DNA from: Gammaproteobacteria bacterium
Lineage (GTDB): Bacteria > Pseudomonadota > Gammaproteobacteria > HTCC5015
Direction: 5' to 3'
DNA length: 64,000 nt
NCBI GenBank assembly: GCA_028284675.1
Contig: JANQRI010000011.1
Span: 62,001 to 126,000 of the forward strand
A program made the translations under genes and the position numbers. This document shows positions 14,738-24,210 of the stretch, in pieces. Below the pieces are notes generated by a model. That model saw nothing but the letters and a program-made list of their open reading frames with translations, did no database searches and was not told the origin of the DNA. Each line of letters opens with the position of its first letter. Position 1 is the stretch's first letter.

Positions 14738-16648
14738 ATGCAAACCTGGTCGATAAAAGACACACAGAAACTATTTGGTTTTGACGCCTGGAGTGAGGGT
14801 TATTTTGGTGTTGCGCAGGACGGCAGGCTGGAGTGTTATCCGCAGCGCGGAGGCCCAGGAGTGCCCTTGTTGGAGCTGCTGCCGGCAATTGCAGAGCAAG
14901 GCCTGAGGTTGCCGGTACTCCTAAGATTTCAGGATATATTGACTGACAGGGTGGCGCGTTTAAGTGCCGCTTTTGACCAGGCGCGTTCCGGGCGGAATTA
15001 TCAAGGCAACTATACGGTTGTTTATCCGATAAAAGTCAATCAGCAATGCTGCGTGGTGCAGCAGATTTTACGCGCCCAGCCCGGGCGGGTGGGTTTGGAA
15101 GCAGGCAGCAAGCCTGAGTTAATGGCGGTTTTAGCGCAGACTTTCCATAAAAACACGGTTGACGATCATGAAACGATCATATGTAACGGCTACAAGGATC
15201 GCGAATATATCCGTCTGGCATTGATTGGTATGCAGTTGGGTAAGCGGGTATTTATTGTGATTGAAAAACCTGATGAGCTGGAATTCATTATGGAGCAGGC
15301 GCGCGAGTTGAATGTACAACCATGCCTGGGGGTGCGGGTGCGTCTGGCCTCAATCGCCAAAGGCCGTTGGCAGAACTCGGGGGGCGAGAAAAGCAAGTTC
15401 GGTTTGTCTGCGTCTCAAATATTGAAGCTGGTAGACAAGCTAAAAGCAATGGGCCGGTTATCGTCGCTAAAATTGCTGCATTTTCATATGGGTTCACAAG
15501 TTGCGGATTTACAGCATATCAGACTCAGTGTGCGGGAAGCCGCGCGCTTTTATCAGGAACTATACGTGCTGGGGGTGGTTATCGGCACTATTGATGTAGG
15601 AGGCGGTTTGGGTGTTGATTATACCGGCACTGCGTCGACACATGAGTTTTCGATGAACTATGTATTACAGGATTATGCGGATGTTGTGATTACAGAAATT
15701 GCTGCTATTTGTGAAAAGGGTAGTTTGCCGCATCCTGAAATTATTACTGAATCCGGCCGGGCTTTGACCGCGCATCATGCCGTTCTAATCACCAATGTGG
15801 TCGATATTGAGAGTGTTGATACAAGTGTTTCGACTGCAGAGAGTGATAATGACTATCTGCAGCGGCTTTATAGTCTTGGTGAACAGGTTTCAGATAGCCG
15901 GAGTGCAGAACAGCTGATTGCTTTGATGGAGCAAATTGAATCGGCACTGTCAGATGCGCAGGCTGCTTATATTAGCGGGCAGCTGAACTTGCAGGTGCGG
16001 GCAACCTGTGAGCAGCAGGCGGTGTATTGTTATAGCCGGATACGCATACGTTTGTTGCAGCTGGGTGCTGATCATTCCTTGCTGGATGATTTGAATCAGC
16101 GGCTGGCGGATAAGTTCTTTTGTAATTTTTCGGTCTTTCAATCTGTGCCGGATGTTTGGGGAATCAGGCAGCTGTTTCCGGTTGTGCCATTGGACGGTCT
16201 GAACCGGCCGGTTGCAACCCGGGCGGTTGTGCATGATTTGACCTGTGATTCGGACGGGCAAATACCGGCTTATGTCGACAGCAGCCGGGTTGGTGCTACT
16301 TTGCCGGCCCAGGTTTCGGGCGATATGGTTGATTTATCGCAAAATTATTGTCTGGGTATTTTTCTGGTCGGCGCATATCAGGAAATTCTGGGTGATATGC
16401 ATAATTTGTTTGGTGATACCGACTCGATTAATGTTGTGGTCGATAAGAATGGTGGTTACCGTCTTGAAGATCCTTTGCCGGGTGACCGGGTTGATGAACT
16501 GCTCAGATATGTTCATTATGATACGGAACAGATGTTGGTTCAGTATAAGTTGAAGCTTGAACGCAGCGGTTTAAGTGATGCTCAAAAGCAGCAGTATTAT
16601 CTTGAGTTGCAGGACGGTCTGGTCGGGTATACTTACCTGGAAGATTAA
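14738..16648 (+). CDS. speA: Biosynthetic arginine decarboxylase
   Basis: PLP enzyme making agmatine from arginine, the first step of the SpeA-SpeB putrescine route. It has 636 residues, normal for the family. The PLP lysine is at about position 99 in VVYPIKVNQQ. The glycine-rich phosphate site IDVGGGLGVDYTGT, ITESGRALTAHHAV and the C-terminal LGIFLVGAYQEILGDMHNLFGD all match in order. The start context (WSIKDTQKLFGFDAWSEGYF) is standard. It is divergent from speE. An agmatinase gene is not in the window. Confidence 0.96.
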   Translation: MQTWSIKDTQKLFGFDAWSEGYFGVAQDGRLECYPQRGGPGVPLLELLPAIAEQGLRLPVLLRFQDILTDRVARLSAAFDQARSGRNYQGNYTVVYPIKVNQQCCVVQQILRAQPGRVGLEAGSKPELMAVLAQTFHKNTVDDHETIICNGYKDREYIRLALIGMQLGKRVFIVIEKPDELEFIMEQARELNVQPCLGVRVRLASIAKGRWQNSGGEKSKFGLSASQILKLVDKLKAMGRLSSLKLLHFHMGSQVADLQHIRLSVREAARFYQELYVLGVVIGTIDVGGGLGVDYTGTASTHEFSMNYVLQDYADVVITEIAAICEKGSLPHPEIITESGRALTAHHAVLITNVVDIESVDTSVSTAESDNDYLQRLYSLGEQVSDSRSAEQLIALMEQIESALSDAQAAYISGQLNLQVRATCEQQAVYCYSRIRIRLLQLGADHSLLDDLNQRLADKFFCNFSVFQSVPDVWGIRQLFPVVPLDGLNRPVATRAVVHDLTCDSDGQIPAYVDSSRVGATLPAQVSGDMVDLSQNYCLGIFLVGAYQEILGDMHNLFGDTDSINVVVDKNGGYRLEDPLPGDRVDELLRYVHYDTEQMLVQYKLKLERSGLSDAQKQQYYLELQDGLVGYTYLED

Positions 16649-16775
16649 ACTGCACATTTTTAAAGGTATTTTAATAGTTGTCTCGCCAAAATAAAATTCT
16701 GGTTTTGCCGGTTAAAGTTCAAACTGATGTTAAGGTTTGTGAACCCGGTTTGGTAACACTCCGCGTACATATCAC

Positions 16776-17903
16776 GTGCATATAGTTGCAGATCAAAATA
16801 TTCCTTTGGTAAAGCAGGCTTTTGCCCAGTTTGGTGAGGTGACGGTGGTCGGTGGGCGGCAGCTAAATGAGACGCATCTTAAAGGGGCCGATGTGTTGCT
16901 GGTCAGATCAGTGACCCGGGTTGATGCTGCATTATTGCGCAATTCCCCAGTGAAATTTGTAGGTTCTGCAACCACCGGTATTGATCATGTTGATACTGCT
17001 TATTTGGGCGCGAATCGGATCGGTTTTGCCCATGCGCCGGGCAGTAATGCTGGCTCGGTGGCTGAGTATGTGTTGAGTGCGATGCTGGTGTTGAGCCAGA
17101 GACAGGGTTTTAATCTTGAAAATAAAAAAGTCGGCATTATAGGTTATGGGCATATTGGTTCACGGCTTGCGGATATTCTCGAGAAACTGGGTATTGAATG
17201 CCTTGTCAATGACCCTTTGCTGTCTGGTGGCCGGCAAGGTCGTGACTTTGTCTCCCTCGATGATATTTTGCAGGCCGATATCATCACATTGCATGTGCCG
17301 TTGACAAAGGATTGCAGACATTCGACGTATCATATGGTCAATCGCGATTTTTTGCAGGCATTAAAACCCGGGGCGATACTCATTAACACAGCGCGCGGGG
17401 CGGTGATTGACAATGCTGCTTTGTTGGAGGTTTTGCAACAGGGCAGGCTGACAGCGGTGCTTGATGTTTGGGAACATGAGCCTGCAATCACTCAGCAGTT
17501 AGTGGATAAGGTTGAATTGGCCACTCCCCATATTGCCGGTTATGGAGTAGAAAGCAAACTGAATGCAACGCAGCAGATTTACACGGCCATGTGTGAATAT
17601 TTCGGTGAGCCGGCTGTATGGCGCTATCATTTGGGCCCTCCGGATCACCCGGAAATAAATGTAATGCCGCAACTGGCAGGATGGGATGTTTTATTGGCAG
17701 TCGTTAAGCATGCCTATGATATCAGTCATGATGATCAATACTTCCGAAAACTACTTGCTGAAAATCCAGGGCGGGTTGCCGAGTATTTCGATTTTATGCG
17801 GGGTAACTATTATGCGCGCAGGGCGTTTTCCGCCTATCGTTGTCAGCATAATGTCGAACGTAAAAGGATCGAGTCCCTGGGTTTTAATGTTGATTCAATA
17901 TAA
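16776..17903 (+). CDS. pdxB: 4-phosphoerythronate dehydrogenase
   Basis: NAD-dependent D-2-hydroxyacid dehydrogenase of the DXP-dependent vitamin B6 pathway. The 375 residues begin at GTG 16776 (HIVADQNIPLVKQAF, the normal PdxB start). The Rossmann motif GIIGYGHIGSRLADILEKLG, the catalytic Arg in NTARGAVIDN, Glu in WEHEPAI and His in TPHIAGYGVESK are present, and the last 90 residues form the PdxB-specific dimerisation domain. It lies 127 bp after speA and 42 bp before typA on the same strand. Confidence 0.94.
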   Translation: MHIVADQNIPLVKQAFAQFGEVTVVGGRQLNETHLKGADVLLVRSVTRVDAALLRNSPVKFVGSATTGIDHVDTAYLGANRIGFAHAPGSNAGSVAEYVLSAMLVLSQRQGFNLENKKVGIIGYGHIGSRLADILEKLGIECLVNDPLLSGGRQGRDFVSLDDILQADIITLHVPLTKDCRHSTYHMVNRDFLQALKPGAILINTARGAVIDNAALLEVLQQGRLTAVLDVWEHEPAITQQLVDKVELATPHIAGYGVESKLNATQQIYTAMCEYFGEPAVWRYHLGPPDHPEINVMPQLAGWDVLLAVVKHAYDISHDDQYFRKLLAENPGRVAEYFDFMRGNYYARRAFSAYRCQHNVERKRIESLGFNVDSI

Positions 17904-17945
17904 GACGAACATTTTCACAATCCATTTTAATTTTTTTGAAATCCT

Positions 17946-19760
17946 ATGAGCCGTAAGCTGAGAAATATTGCGATTATCGCCCATGTTGATCATGGTAAAA
18001 CGACTTTGGTTGATCAACTGCTCAGGCAGTCCGGTACTTTTGCATCGCATGTACAAGTGTCTGACCGGGTAATGGATTCGAATGATCTGGAGCGTGAGCG
18101 AGGGATCACTATTCTATCGAAACATACATCAATCGATTGGCAGGGGTACCGGATAAATATTGTAGATACTCCGGGCCATGCGGATTTCGGCGGGGAAGTT
18201 GAGCGTGTATTGTCGATGGTTGATTCTGTATTGATACTGGTGGATGCGGTGGATGGGCCTATGCCGCAAACCCGGTTTGTGACGCAAAAAGCATTTGCCC
18301 AGGGGTTTAGGCCCATTGTTGTGATCAATAAGATCGATCGTCCCGGTGCGCGTCCCGACTGGGTGTTGGATCAGACTTTTGATCTTTTTGACCGCCTTGG
18401 CGCAACGGATAGGCAACTGGATTTTCCGGTGGTCTATGCATCGGCGTTATCAGGGTATGCGGGTTTACGGCCTGATGTGAATGATGGTGATATGCAGCCG
18501 TTGTTCGAGGCTGTGATTGAGCATGTGCCAGCCCCGGAGGCGAATGAGCAGGGAGCATTTCAACTGCAGGTCAGTAGCTTAAGTTACGATAATTACATTG
18601 GTGTGATGGGTGTTGGACGCATCAATCGGGGGAAGGTTGTCAGTAATAGTGCCGTCACGGTTATTGACCGGGATGGTGCCCGGCGCTCGGCGCGGGTTTT
18701 ACAGCTGTTTGGTTTTAAGGGACTTGAAAGGGTTGAGGTGGCTGAGGCATCTGCCGGTGAAATTATTATGTTCAGTGGCGTTAATAATTTAAAGGTTTCG
18801 GATACCTTGTGTATGCCTGATTGCGTGGAAGCGCTGCCGGCACTTAACGTTGATGAGCCAACAGTCAGTATGAATTTTCTGGTGAACACTTCACCGTTTG
18901 CGGGGCGTGACGGTAAATTTCTGACCAGCCGGCAAATTAGTGAGCGATTGCAGCAGGAACTGCTCCACAATGTGGCGTTAAGAGTGGAGTTAGGTGATGA
19001 GCCGGATAAGTTTAAAGTCTCGGGCAGGGGTGAGCTGCATTTAGGCATATTAATTGAAAATATGCGGCGTGATGGTTATGAGCTCGCAGTGTCGCGCCCT
19101 GAAGTCATCATGCAGATGATTGATGATGAGTTACATGAGCCCTATGAACAGCTAACGATAGATTTGGAAGAGGCTTATCAAGGGGCCGTGATGGAGGCTG
19201 TCGGAACCCGTAAGGGCGAGTTGTTACATATGGCACCGGATGGCTCTGGCCGGGTTCGGCTTGATTATATGATTCCGTCGAGAGGTCTTATCGGTTTTCA
19301 GGCGGAATGCCTGTCGCTGACATCCGGGACCGGTATTGTTTGTCATGCATTTGATCATTATGGCCCTCGGGTTAAAAGCAGTATAGGGGAAAGAAAAAAT
19401 GGTGTGTTGATATCGAATAGCAAAGGTAAGGCATTAGCCTATGCATTATTTAATTTGCAGGAACGTGGTCGTTTACTGATTGGACCTGGTGATGAGGTCT
19501 ATGAGGGAATGGTCATCGGTATTAATAATCGCGCCAATGACCTGGTTGTTAACCCATTAAAAGCCAAGCAACTGACGAATATTCGGGCTGCCGGTTCGGA
19601 TGAGAATATTTTACTGGTTCCGCCGATCAGGATGAGCCTGGAGCAGGCACTGGATTTTATAAATGAAGATGAACTGGTTGAGATCACGCCTGGATCCGTA
19701 CGTATAAGGAAAAAACTTTTATTGGAACATGAGCGCAAGCGAGCCGGACGGGCCGGCTAA
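17946..19760 (+). CDS. typA: Translational GTPase TypA/BipA
   Basis: Ribosome-associated GTPase needed for 50S assembly and growth under stress or cold. The 604 residues have the G1 motif AHVDHGKTTL at 11-20, switch RERGITI, G3 DTPGHADFGGEV, G4 NKIDRPGARP, then EF-G-like domains II, III and V and the unique C-terminal domain (SRGLIGFQAECLSLTSGTG, ERGRLLIGPGDEVYEGMVIG in two parts). Length is normal. The ATG at 17946 lacks a strong ribosome-binding site. Confidence 0.96.
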   Translation: MSRKLRNIAIIAHVDHGKTTLVDQLLRQSGTFASHVQVSDRVMDSNDLERERGITILSKHTSIDWQGYRINIVDTPGHADFGGEVERVLSMVDSVLILVDAVDGPMPQTRFVTQKAFAQGFRPIVVINKIDRPGARPDWVLDQTFDLFDRLGATDRQLDFPVVYASALSGYAGLRPDVNDGDMQPLFEAVIEHVPAPEANEQGAFQLQVSSLSYDNYIGVMGVGRINRGKVVSNSAVTVIDRDGARRSARVLQLFGFKGLERVEVAEASAGEIIMFSGVNNLKVSDTLCMPDCVEALPALNVDEPTVSMNFLVNTSPFAGRDGKFLTSRQISERLQQELLHNVALRVELGDEPDKFKVSGRGELHLGILIENMRRDGYELAVSRPEVIMQMIDDELHEPYEQLTIDLEEAYQGAVMEAVGTRKGELLHMAPDGSGRVRLDYMIPSRGLIGFQAECLSLTSGTGIVCHAFDHYGPRVKSSIGERKNGVLISNSKGKALAYALFNLQERGRLLIGPGDEVYEGMVIGINNRANDLVVNPLKAKQLTNIRAAGSDENILLVPPIRMSLEQALDFINEDELVEITPGSVRIRKKLLLEHERKRAGRAG

Positions 19761-19791
19761 AGTAAATAAGTAATTTGCCGACACCCGACTT

Positions 19792-19957
19792 AGGGTCTGT
19801 TTGCACTAATGGCATACAGCTGTCGGAGCAAGTTTTCAGATCCGGCAAGGCAGAATGAGCGTGGTGTGGTTATTCCACATGAGCGAATGATAACGCTACC
19901 GGGCGCAAAAAATGGTCCCGGTCCCACGGATATATGCTATTAGTGTAAGCAGGCCCT
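19792..19957 (+). mobile_element. Family-2 miniature inverted-repeat element (about 166 bp)
   Basis: The left end AGGGTCTGTTTGCACTAATG and the right end (reverse complement AGGGCCTGCTTACACTAATA) are inverted repeats of about 25 bp, including a shared GCATA, with four mismatches. The interior is GC-richer and includes a GTGTGGTTATTCCACA palindrome-like core but no ORF with start signals. It begins 31 bp after the typA stop. Shorter single ends of the same repeat occur at 13742, 21446 and 54195. Confidence 0.75.
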
Positions 19958-20310
19958 GGATTTGTTCAGTCCGTGCACTATATGCAAAACTCATTTCGCA
20001 GTGATTTTCGGTTTTAGTGTTGGTACATAATTGGATGGCATTGCTAGAGTTTTTACTTAGGTGCGCCGTTAATATTTGTTCTGACAATGTTATTATCCGG
20101 TTACTTTTGATAAGCATAATGAAGCTATTTTTGCTTAATGGCATGCACTGTTTTAGGTCCACGAGGCTTTGGTTTTATGTCGAGAGGTAAAGTAACGCAT
20201 AAATGGCAAACGTTATGGGTGTTGAATGGTTATCAGAGGTCTTCGTTCCCTGTAAGTGAGAAGGCCGGTTAAAGAAGTTAAGTGTTTAGAAACTAGCTCA
20301 GGAGTGAAAA
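19958..20310. other. Intergenic region before the REC-GGDEF pair
   Basis: About 350 bp without a supported gene. It should hold the promoter of the two response-regulator genes. The only strong local signal is the CAGGAG ribosome-binding site just before ATG 20311. Confidence 0.4.
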
Positions 20311-21441
20311 ATGCATAAACCCCGCTTGTTAATCGCGGATGATTCGCAGTTAATAAGGAAGGAAATGTGTGAGATTCTCGCAGATGAGTATGATGTGGTT
20401 GAGGCTGAGAATGGGGAGCAGGCCTGGACTTTAATCAGCTCGGATAAAGAAATCAAAATGATTTTCACAGATCTGACCATGCCTTCGCTGGATGGTTTGA
20501 AACTGCTTAAACGAATACGTTCCACTGATGATGAGAGCCTTCGCTCTTTGCCTGTTGTGATGATGACTGAGGCTGCTGATGATTTGGCAAATGTAAAAGA
20601 GTCTTTGGCGTCGGGCGTTAATGATCTGGTTAGAAAACCATTTATTCCTGAATTGTTGCGTGCGCGTGCCAGTGCAAATATCAAGCCCCGGGCTGAGAAA
20701 AAACCACATACGGAAACAGCCACCGTTGACCCTTTAACACAGTTGGCGAATGAACCGTATTTTATGTTACGTGGCGCAAATAATCTTTCTTATGCAATAC
20801 GGCACGACGAAGGTTTTGGTGTGTTGCTGGTTGATATCGACAGGTTTAAATTACTTTGTGAAGAGCATGAGTCCTATGTTATTGAGAGTTTGCAGGTAAA
20901 GATTGGCTCTTATATCACATCAGTGGTCAGGGCTGAGGATATTGTCGCGCGCCTGGATGAGGGAACCTTTGGTGTGCTATTGTTGGGCGTAGACCCCAAA
21001 GGGGTTTTAGAGACTGCAAGCCGCATTCACCAAAAAATCAAAAAAAAGATCATCCGTTACAATGAAAAACGTTTCGGGGTGACGGTCAGTATCGGGGCGG
21101 CATCGCCACAACTCAAGCGGTATTCGTCATTTGAACTGATATTGCGCCAGGCATGGTCAGAGCTGAAAAAAGCAATGGACATGGGGGGCAACCAGATTGA
21201 GGCTGAAAATATATATCAGCGCTTGGCCGGTGAGCATGAAAGCAGTCATTATGTGCCGTCGGTGGATGAGGCGCTTGAAATGTTACGTAATAATCAGGGG
21301 AAATTAATTGATCATTGTGTTAAAGAGTTGCTTGTGAAATTATTACCTTTGCTGGCATATTGTGATGAGAAAATGAAATTGGATGTTATTGAGCAGATTA
21401 ACGAAAAGCTGCAATCCAATGCCAGCGATACGGTGCTTTAA
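20311..21441 (+). CDS. Response regulator with degenerate GGDEF domain, first of a tandem pair
   Basis: 376 residues. An N-terminal REC domain (LLIADDSQLIRKEM, acceptor Asp54 in IFTDLTMPSLDG, Lys in VRKPF) is followed by a GGDEF fold (DPLTQLANEPYF, VLLVDIDRFKLLCEEH) in which the active-site loop is RLDEGTF instead of RYGGDEF. Loss of GGDEF argues against diguanylate cyclase activity; it may bind GTP or c-di-GMP or act structurally. Residues about 317-376 form an extra helical domain (SVDEALEMLRNNQGKLIDH, ending EQINEKLQ) shared with the next gene. The genes are 30 bp apart and surely arose by duplication. Confidence 0.85.
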   Translation: MHKPRLLIADDSQLIRKEMCEILADEYDVVEAENGEQAWTLISSDKEIKMIFTDLTMPSLDGLKLLKRIRSTDDESLRSLPVVMMTEAADDLANVKESLASGVNDLVRKPFIPELLRARASANIKPRAEKKPHTETATVDPLTQLANEPYFMLRGANNLSYAIRHDEGFGVLLVDIDRFKLLCEEHESYVIESLQVKIGSYITSVVRAEDIVARLDEGTFGVLLLGVDPKGVLETASRIHQKIKKKIIRYNEKRFGVTVSIGAASPQLKRYSSFELILRQAWSELKKAMDMGGNQIEAENIYQRLAGEHESSHYVPSVDEALEMLRNNQGKLIDHCVKELLVKLLPLLAYCDEKMKLDVIEQINEKLQSNASDTVL

Positions 21442-21445
21442 CTAT

Positions 21446-21462
21446 CGTGTAACAGGCCCTAA
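21446..21462 (+). repeat. Short family-2 repeat end between the paired regulators
   Basis: CGTGTAACAGGCCCTAA resembles the terminal repeat of the 19792-19957 element and fills the 30-bp gap between the two REC-GGDEF genes. It may be a remnant of an element present when the pair duplicated. Confidence 0.4.
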
Positions 21463-21471
21463 GGAACTCTT

Positions 21472-22599
21472 ATGACAGATAAGCTGCGCGTTCTCGTTGT
21501 CGACGACTCAAAAGTTGTGCGCAAGGCTTTTACCCGCATTCTTGCTGAAGAATATGACTTGGTGGAGGCCAATGACGGCGAGGAGGCCTGGGCAGTACTG
21601 TGCCAGGATGAGGAGGTTTGTGCTGTTTTCACGGATTTAAGCATGCCGAATCTGGATGGCCAGGGTTTGCTTGAGCGTATTCGGTCAGCAGAGGATGAAG
21701 AGCTCAAAAAGCTTCCCGTGGTTGTAGTCACGGCTTCTGAAGATGATGCAGAGATAACAAAATCTGCCTTGCAGGCCGGTGCAACCGATTATGTAATCAA
21801 GCCTTTTGATTCGATTTTTTTACGCTCAAAAGCGTCTGCATATGTAAAGCCGCGTGACAAGGGAGAATTGAGTGATGCGAAGCTGGCCACCCTGGATCCG
21901 CTTACGCGTCTTGCAAATAAAGCCTATTTTATAGAGCGCGGCAATCAGGATATGTCCTTGGCTAATCGCCGCCGGGCAGATCTGGCACTATTGATTATTG
22001 GAGTGGATGATTTTGCCGAGCTGGGGGGGAAGGTTGGCGGCCCTCTTTTGAAAGGTATTGTCAGGAAGCTTGGTAGTTATATTTCTTCTGAAGTGCGCCT
22101 CGAAGATTCGGTCGCCCGAATCGAAAAAGACCGTTTTGCAATATTGCTGGCAGATACCGGTCTGCAGGGTGCGATTGAAATGGGCGAGCGCATCAGGAGT
22201 AAAGTAGGGCAAAAAGTTATACGGCATAAAGAGGACACTTTTGAAATCACTGTGAGTATCGGTATATCGGCTTTGCCGGCTGAAATAAAACGAACTTTCG
22301 ATATGCTGATGGTAGAAGCCGAGAGGCACTTGAAAGAAGCGCTGGCGCAAGGGGGGGATTGTGTTGTTCCGCAGACCGCAGATGCTGTCAAATCCAAAGC
22401 GGACAGGTCTGGAGCGATTGCATCCATTGATGAGGCTATTGCGATGTTAAAGAGGCGGGAGCAAAAGCTTACGACCAAGCAGGCGGAGTTTGTGATTAAA
22501 AGCATCATGCCGATTTTGGAGTACTGTGATCAGCTGCTTGGCTTGGGAATGGCTGATAACCTGAAAAAAATCAAGCAAAGATACAAAATGGTGCAATAG
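21472..22599 (+). CDS. Response regulator with degenerate GGDEF domain, second of a tandem pair
   Basis: 375 residues and full-length similarity to the preceding gene. REC domain: VLVVDDSKVVRKAFTRIL, acceptor Asp55 in VFTDLSMPNLDG, Lys in VIKPF. GGDEF-like domain: DPLTRLANKAYFIERG with the catalytic loop replaced by RIEKDRF. The C-terminal helical extension (SIDEAIAMLKRREQKLTTKQ, ending KKIKQRYK) matches that of the first. Both copies lost GGDEF independently (DEGTF versus EKDRF), which suggests selection for a non-catalytic use. No kinase gene is adjacent. Confidence 0.85.
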   Translation: MTDKLRVLVVDDSKVVRKAFTRILAEEYDLVEANDGEEAWAVLCQDEEVCAVFTDLSMPNLDGQGLLERIRSAEDEELKKLPVVVVTASEDDAEITKSALQAGATDYVIKPFDSIFLRSKASAYVKPRDKGELSDAKLATLDPLTRLANKAYFIERGNQDMSLANRRRADLALLIIGVDDFAELGGKVGGPLLKGIVRKLGSYISSEVRLEDSVARIEKDRFAILLADTGLQGAIEMGERIRSKVGQKVIRHKEDTFEITVSIGISALPAEIKRTFDMLMVEAERHLKEALAQGGDCVVPQTADAVKSKADRSGAIASIDEAIAMLKRREQKLTTKQAEFVIKSIMPILEYCDQLLGLGMADNLKKIKQRYKMVQ

Positions 22600-22625
22600 T
22601 TATTCGTTAATATACCGATTTCGCA

Positions 22626-23708
22626 CTATGAAATGTGTTGTTGTGACAAATAGTGCTCAGATTGCATTTCTATAAGCCGGCTGACAGCGCGCTGAAACTC
22701 AAATGCGAGGCGTTTGCCCGAATATATTTTTTCGATTGGGACTTCTGCCGAAATAATCAGTTTTACACGGTGATCATAAAATACATCAATTAAGTTTAGC
22801 AGGCGGCGTGCGGCGTCGTTATGCTGGTCATCCATTTTTATCAGGTTTGAAATAAAAACGCTGTGATGCTCGCGTGCGATTTCTATGTAGTCTTCTTTTG
22901 AGCGGGGAGAATTGCAAAGTATCTCAAACTCAAACCAGACAGCACCTTCAGCCTGACCGCGTACTGGTATTGTGCGGTTATTGATATTAATACTCTCGCT
23001 TGCCCATTTCTCATGGCTGCTAAGTGCATCGAATGCTCTGCATATAGCCTGCGAGGTGCTTTCACTTAACGGGAAATGATAAGTACCGTCTTTTTTTAAT
23101 GTTTGAAGCCGATAGTCCGTATCGTTGTCAAGATGGGTGGTCTCCATATGCTGTTTGATCAGTGCTATAGCCGGCAGGAAACGCTGTCGCTGTAAACCGT
23201 CTTTGTAAAGGTTGTCGGGCATCTGATTGGATGTTGTAACGATACAAATATGTTGTGCAAACAAAGATCTCAGCAGGCCATCCATAAGCATCGCATCGGT
23301 GATGTCACTGATATGAAACTCATCGAGGCATAGGACCCGGCAACGCTGTGCAATTTTTGTTGCAATGATGTCCAAAGGCTTGTGCTGATTTTTCAGCAAG
23401 TTAAGTTCGGTATGAACACTCATCATGAAATGATGGAAGTGTTGCCGAAGTTTTTCGTTTTTGGGCAGGGTTTCGTAAAAAATATCCATTAACATGGTTT
23501 TGCCGCGGCCGACATCTCCCCACAAATAAATGCCTTTGAGCGGCGCAGGTGCTTTTCGCCAGAATTTCCAGAAACTCTGTTTTTGGCCGGTGCTGGACAG
23601 CAGCTCATGGTGTAAACGGTCAAAGTGAGCGACAATTTTTTGTTGTTGCTTGTCGGGATTTAGATTAAATTGCTCGCAGCGCTGATAGTATAATTTGCCG
23701 GGTGTCAC
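22626..23708 (-). CDS. zapE: Cell division ATPase ZapE (AFG1 family)
   Basis: ATPase that acts at the Z ring late in constriction, related to mitochondrial AFG1. Walker A GDVGRGKTML, Walker B VLCLDEFHISDI and sensor VTTSNQMPDNLYKDGLQR are present. A GTG at 23708 gives 360 residues starting VTPGKLYYQRCEQF, close to E. coli ZapE (VTPTSQY). An ATG at 23795 would add 29 residues without family support, so I prefer the GTG, with moderate certainty. It converges with the REC-GGDEF pair. Confidence 0.92.
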   Translation of the reverse strand: MTPGKLYYQRCEQFNLNPDKQQQKIVAHFDRLHHELLSSTGQKQSFWKFWRKAPAPLKGIYLWGDVGRGKTMLMDIFYETLPKNEKLRQHFHHFMMSVHTELNLLKNQHKPLDIIATKIAQRCRVLCLDEFHISDITDAMLMDGLLRSLFAQHICIVTTSNQMPDNLYKDGLQRQRFLPAIALIKQHMETTHLDNDTDYRLQTLKKDGTYHFPLSESTSQAICRAFDALSSHEKWASESININNRTIPVRGQAEGAVWFEFEILCNSPRSKEDYIEIAREHHSVFISNLIKMDDQHNDAARRLLNLIDVFYDHRVKLIISAEVPIEKIYSGKRLAFEFQRAVSRLIEMQSEHYLSQQHIS

Positions 23709-23795
23709 ATTAGGCTCTCTGTTGTAACAGGTATTTTTCAGTGATGGTTTTATCCAGGTCGCATTATTATTAAAAAAATTTGCCTCCGATACCAT

Positions 23796-24210
23796 TTGTA
23801 TTTATAGGAAGGCTGATTTATTCTGAGCTGTAGGCCAGTCGGGTGGGGTGTGGAAGCTTATGAAAACATGGAGTGGGGACATATCATGCATTTTTTATCA
23901 TCTTTTTTCTTAATTGATTAGGCTCTTCATGAGCCTCATGCTTAAGGAAATGGTATTCGGTCCGATATAGCATATAAAACGATTCAGAGCTGAATGGATA
24001 TGTCGTGCTTGTGTAATTTCTTTAAAATGTTACCGGAACTCTCAGTGTTGAGCTTTAAAAACACCTGCTTACGTTGTTGTTATGTATCCCGGCTCTGTTT
24101 GGAAGCTGGTTTTAGCTTGATTCGCTTGTTTAATTTGGTGGTTGTTTCCGTCAATCACATCTTTGTATGGTCTTTAATCTTAAATTTTTTGCAGCCTGTG
24201 GTGGGTCCTT
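23796..24210. other. Intergenic region between zapE and the acyl-CoA ligase gene
   Basis: About 415 bp between divergent genes. It holds a small hairpin (AGGCTC/GAGCCT near 23921-23937) without a T-run. A plus-strand frame from 23994 overlaps the start of the ligase gene, is Cys/Leu-rich and has no ribosome-binding site, so it is not called. Confidence 0.4.

Noticed and set aside
19896..20162. 88-residue minus-strand frame after typA
   Set aside because: It runs into the family-2 repeat element, starts at a GTG without a ribosome-binding site and has an unlikely composition.
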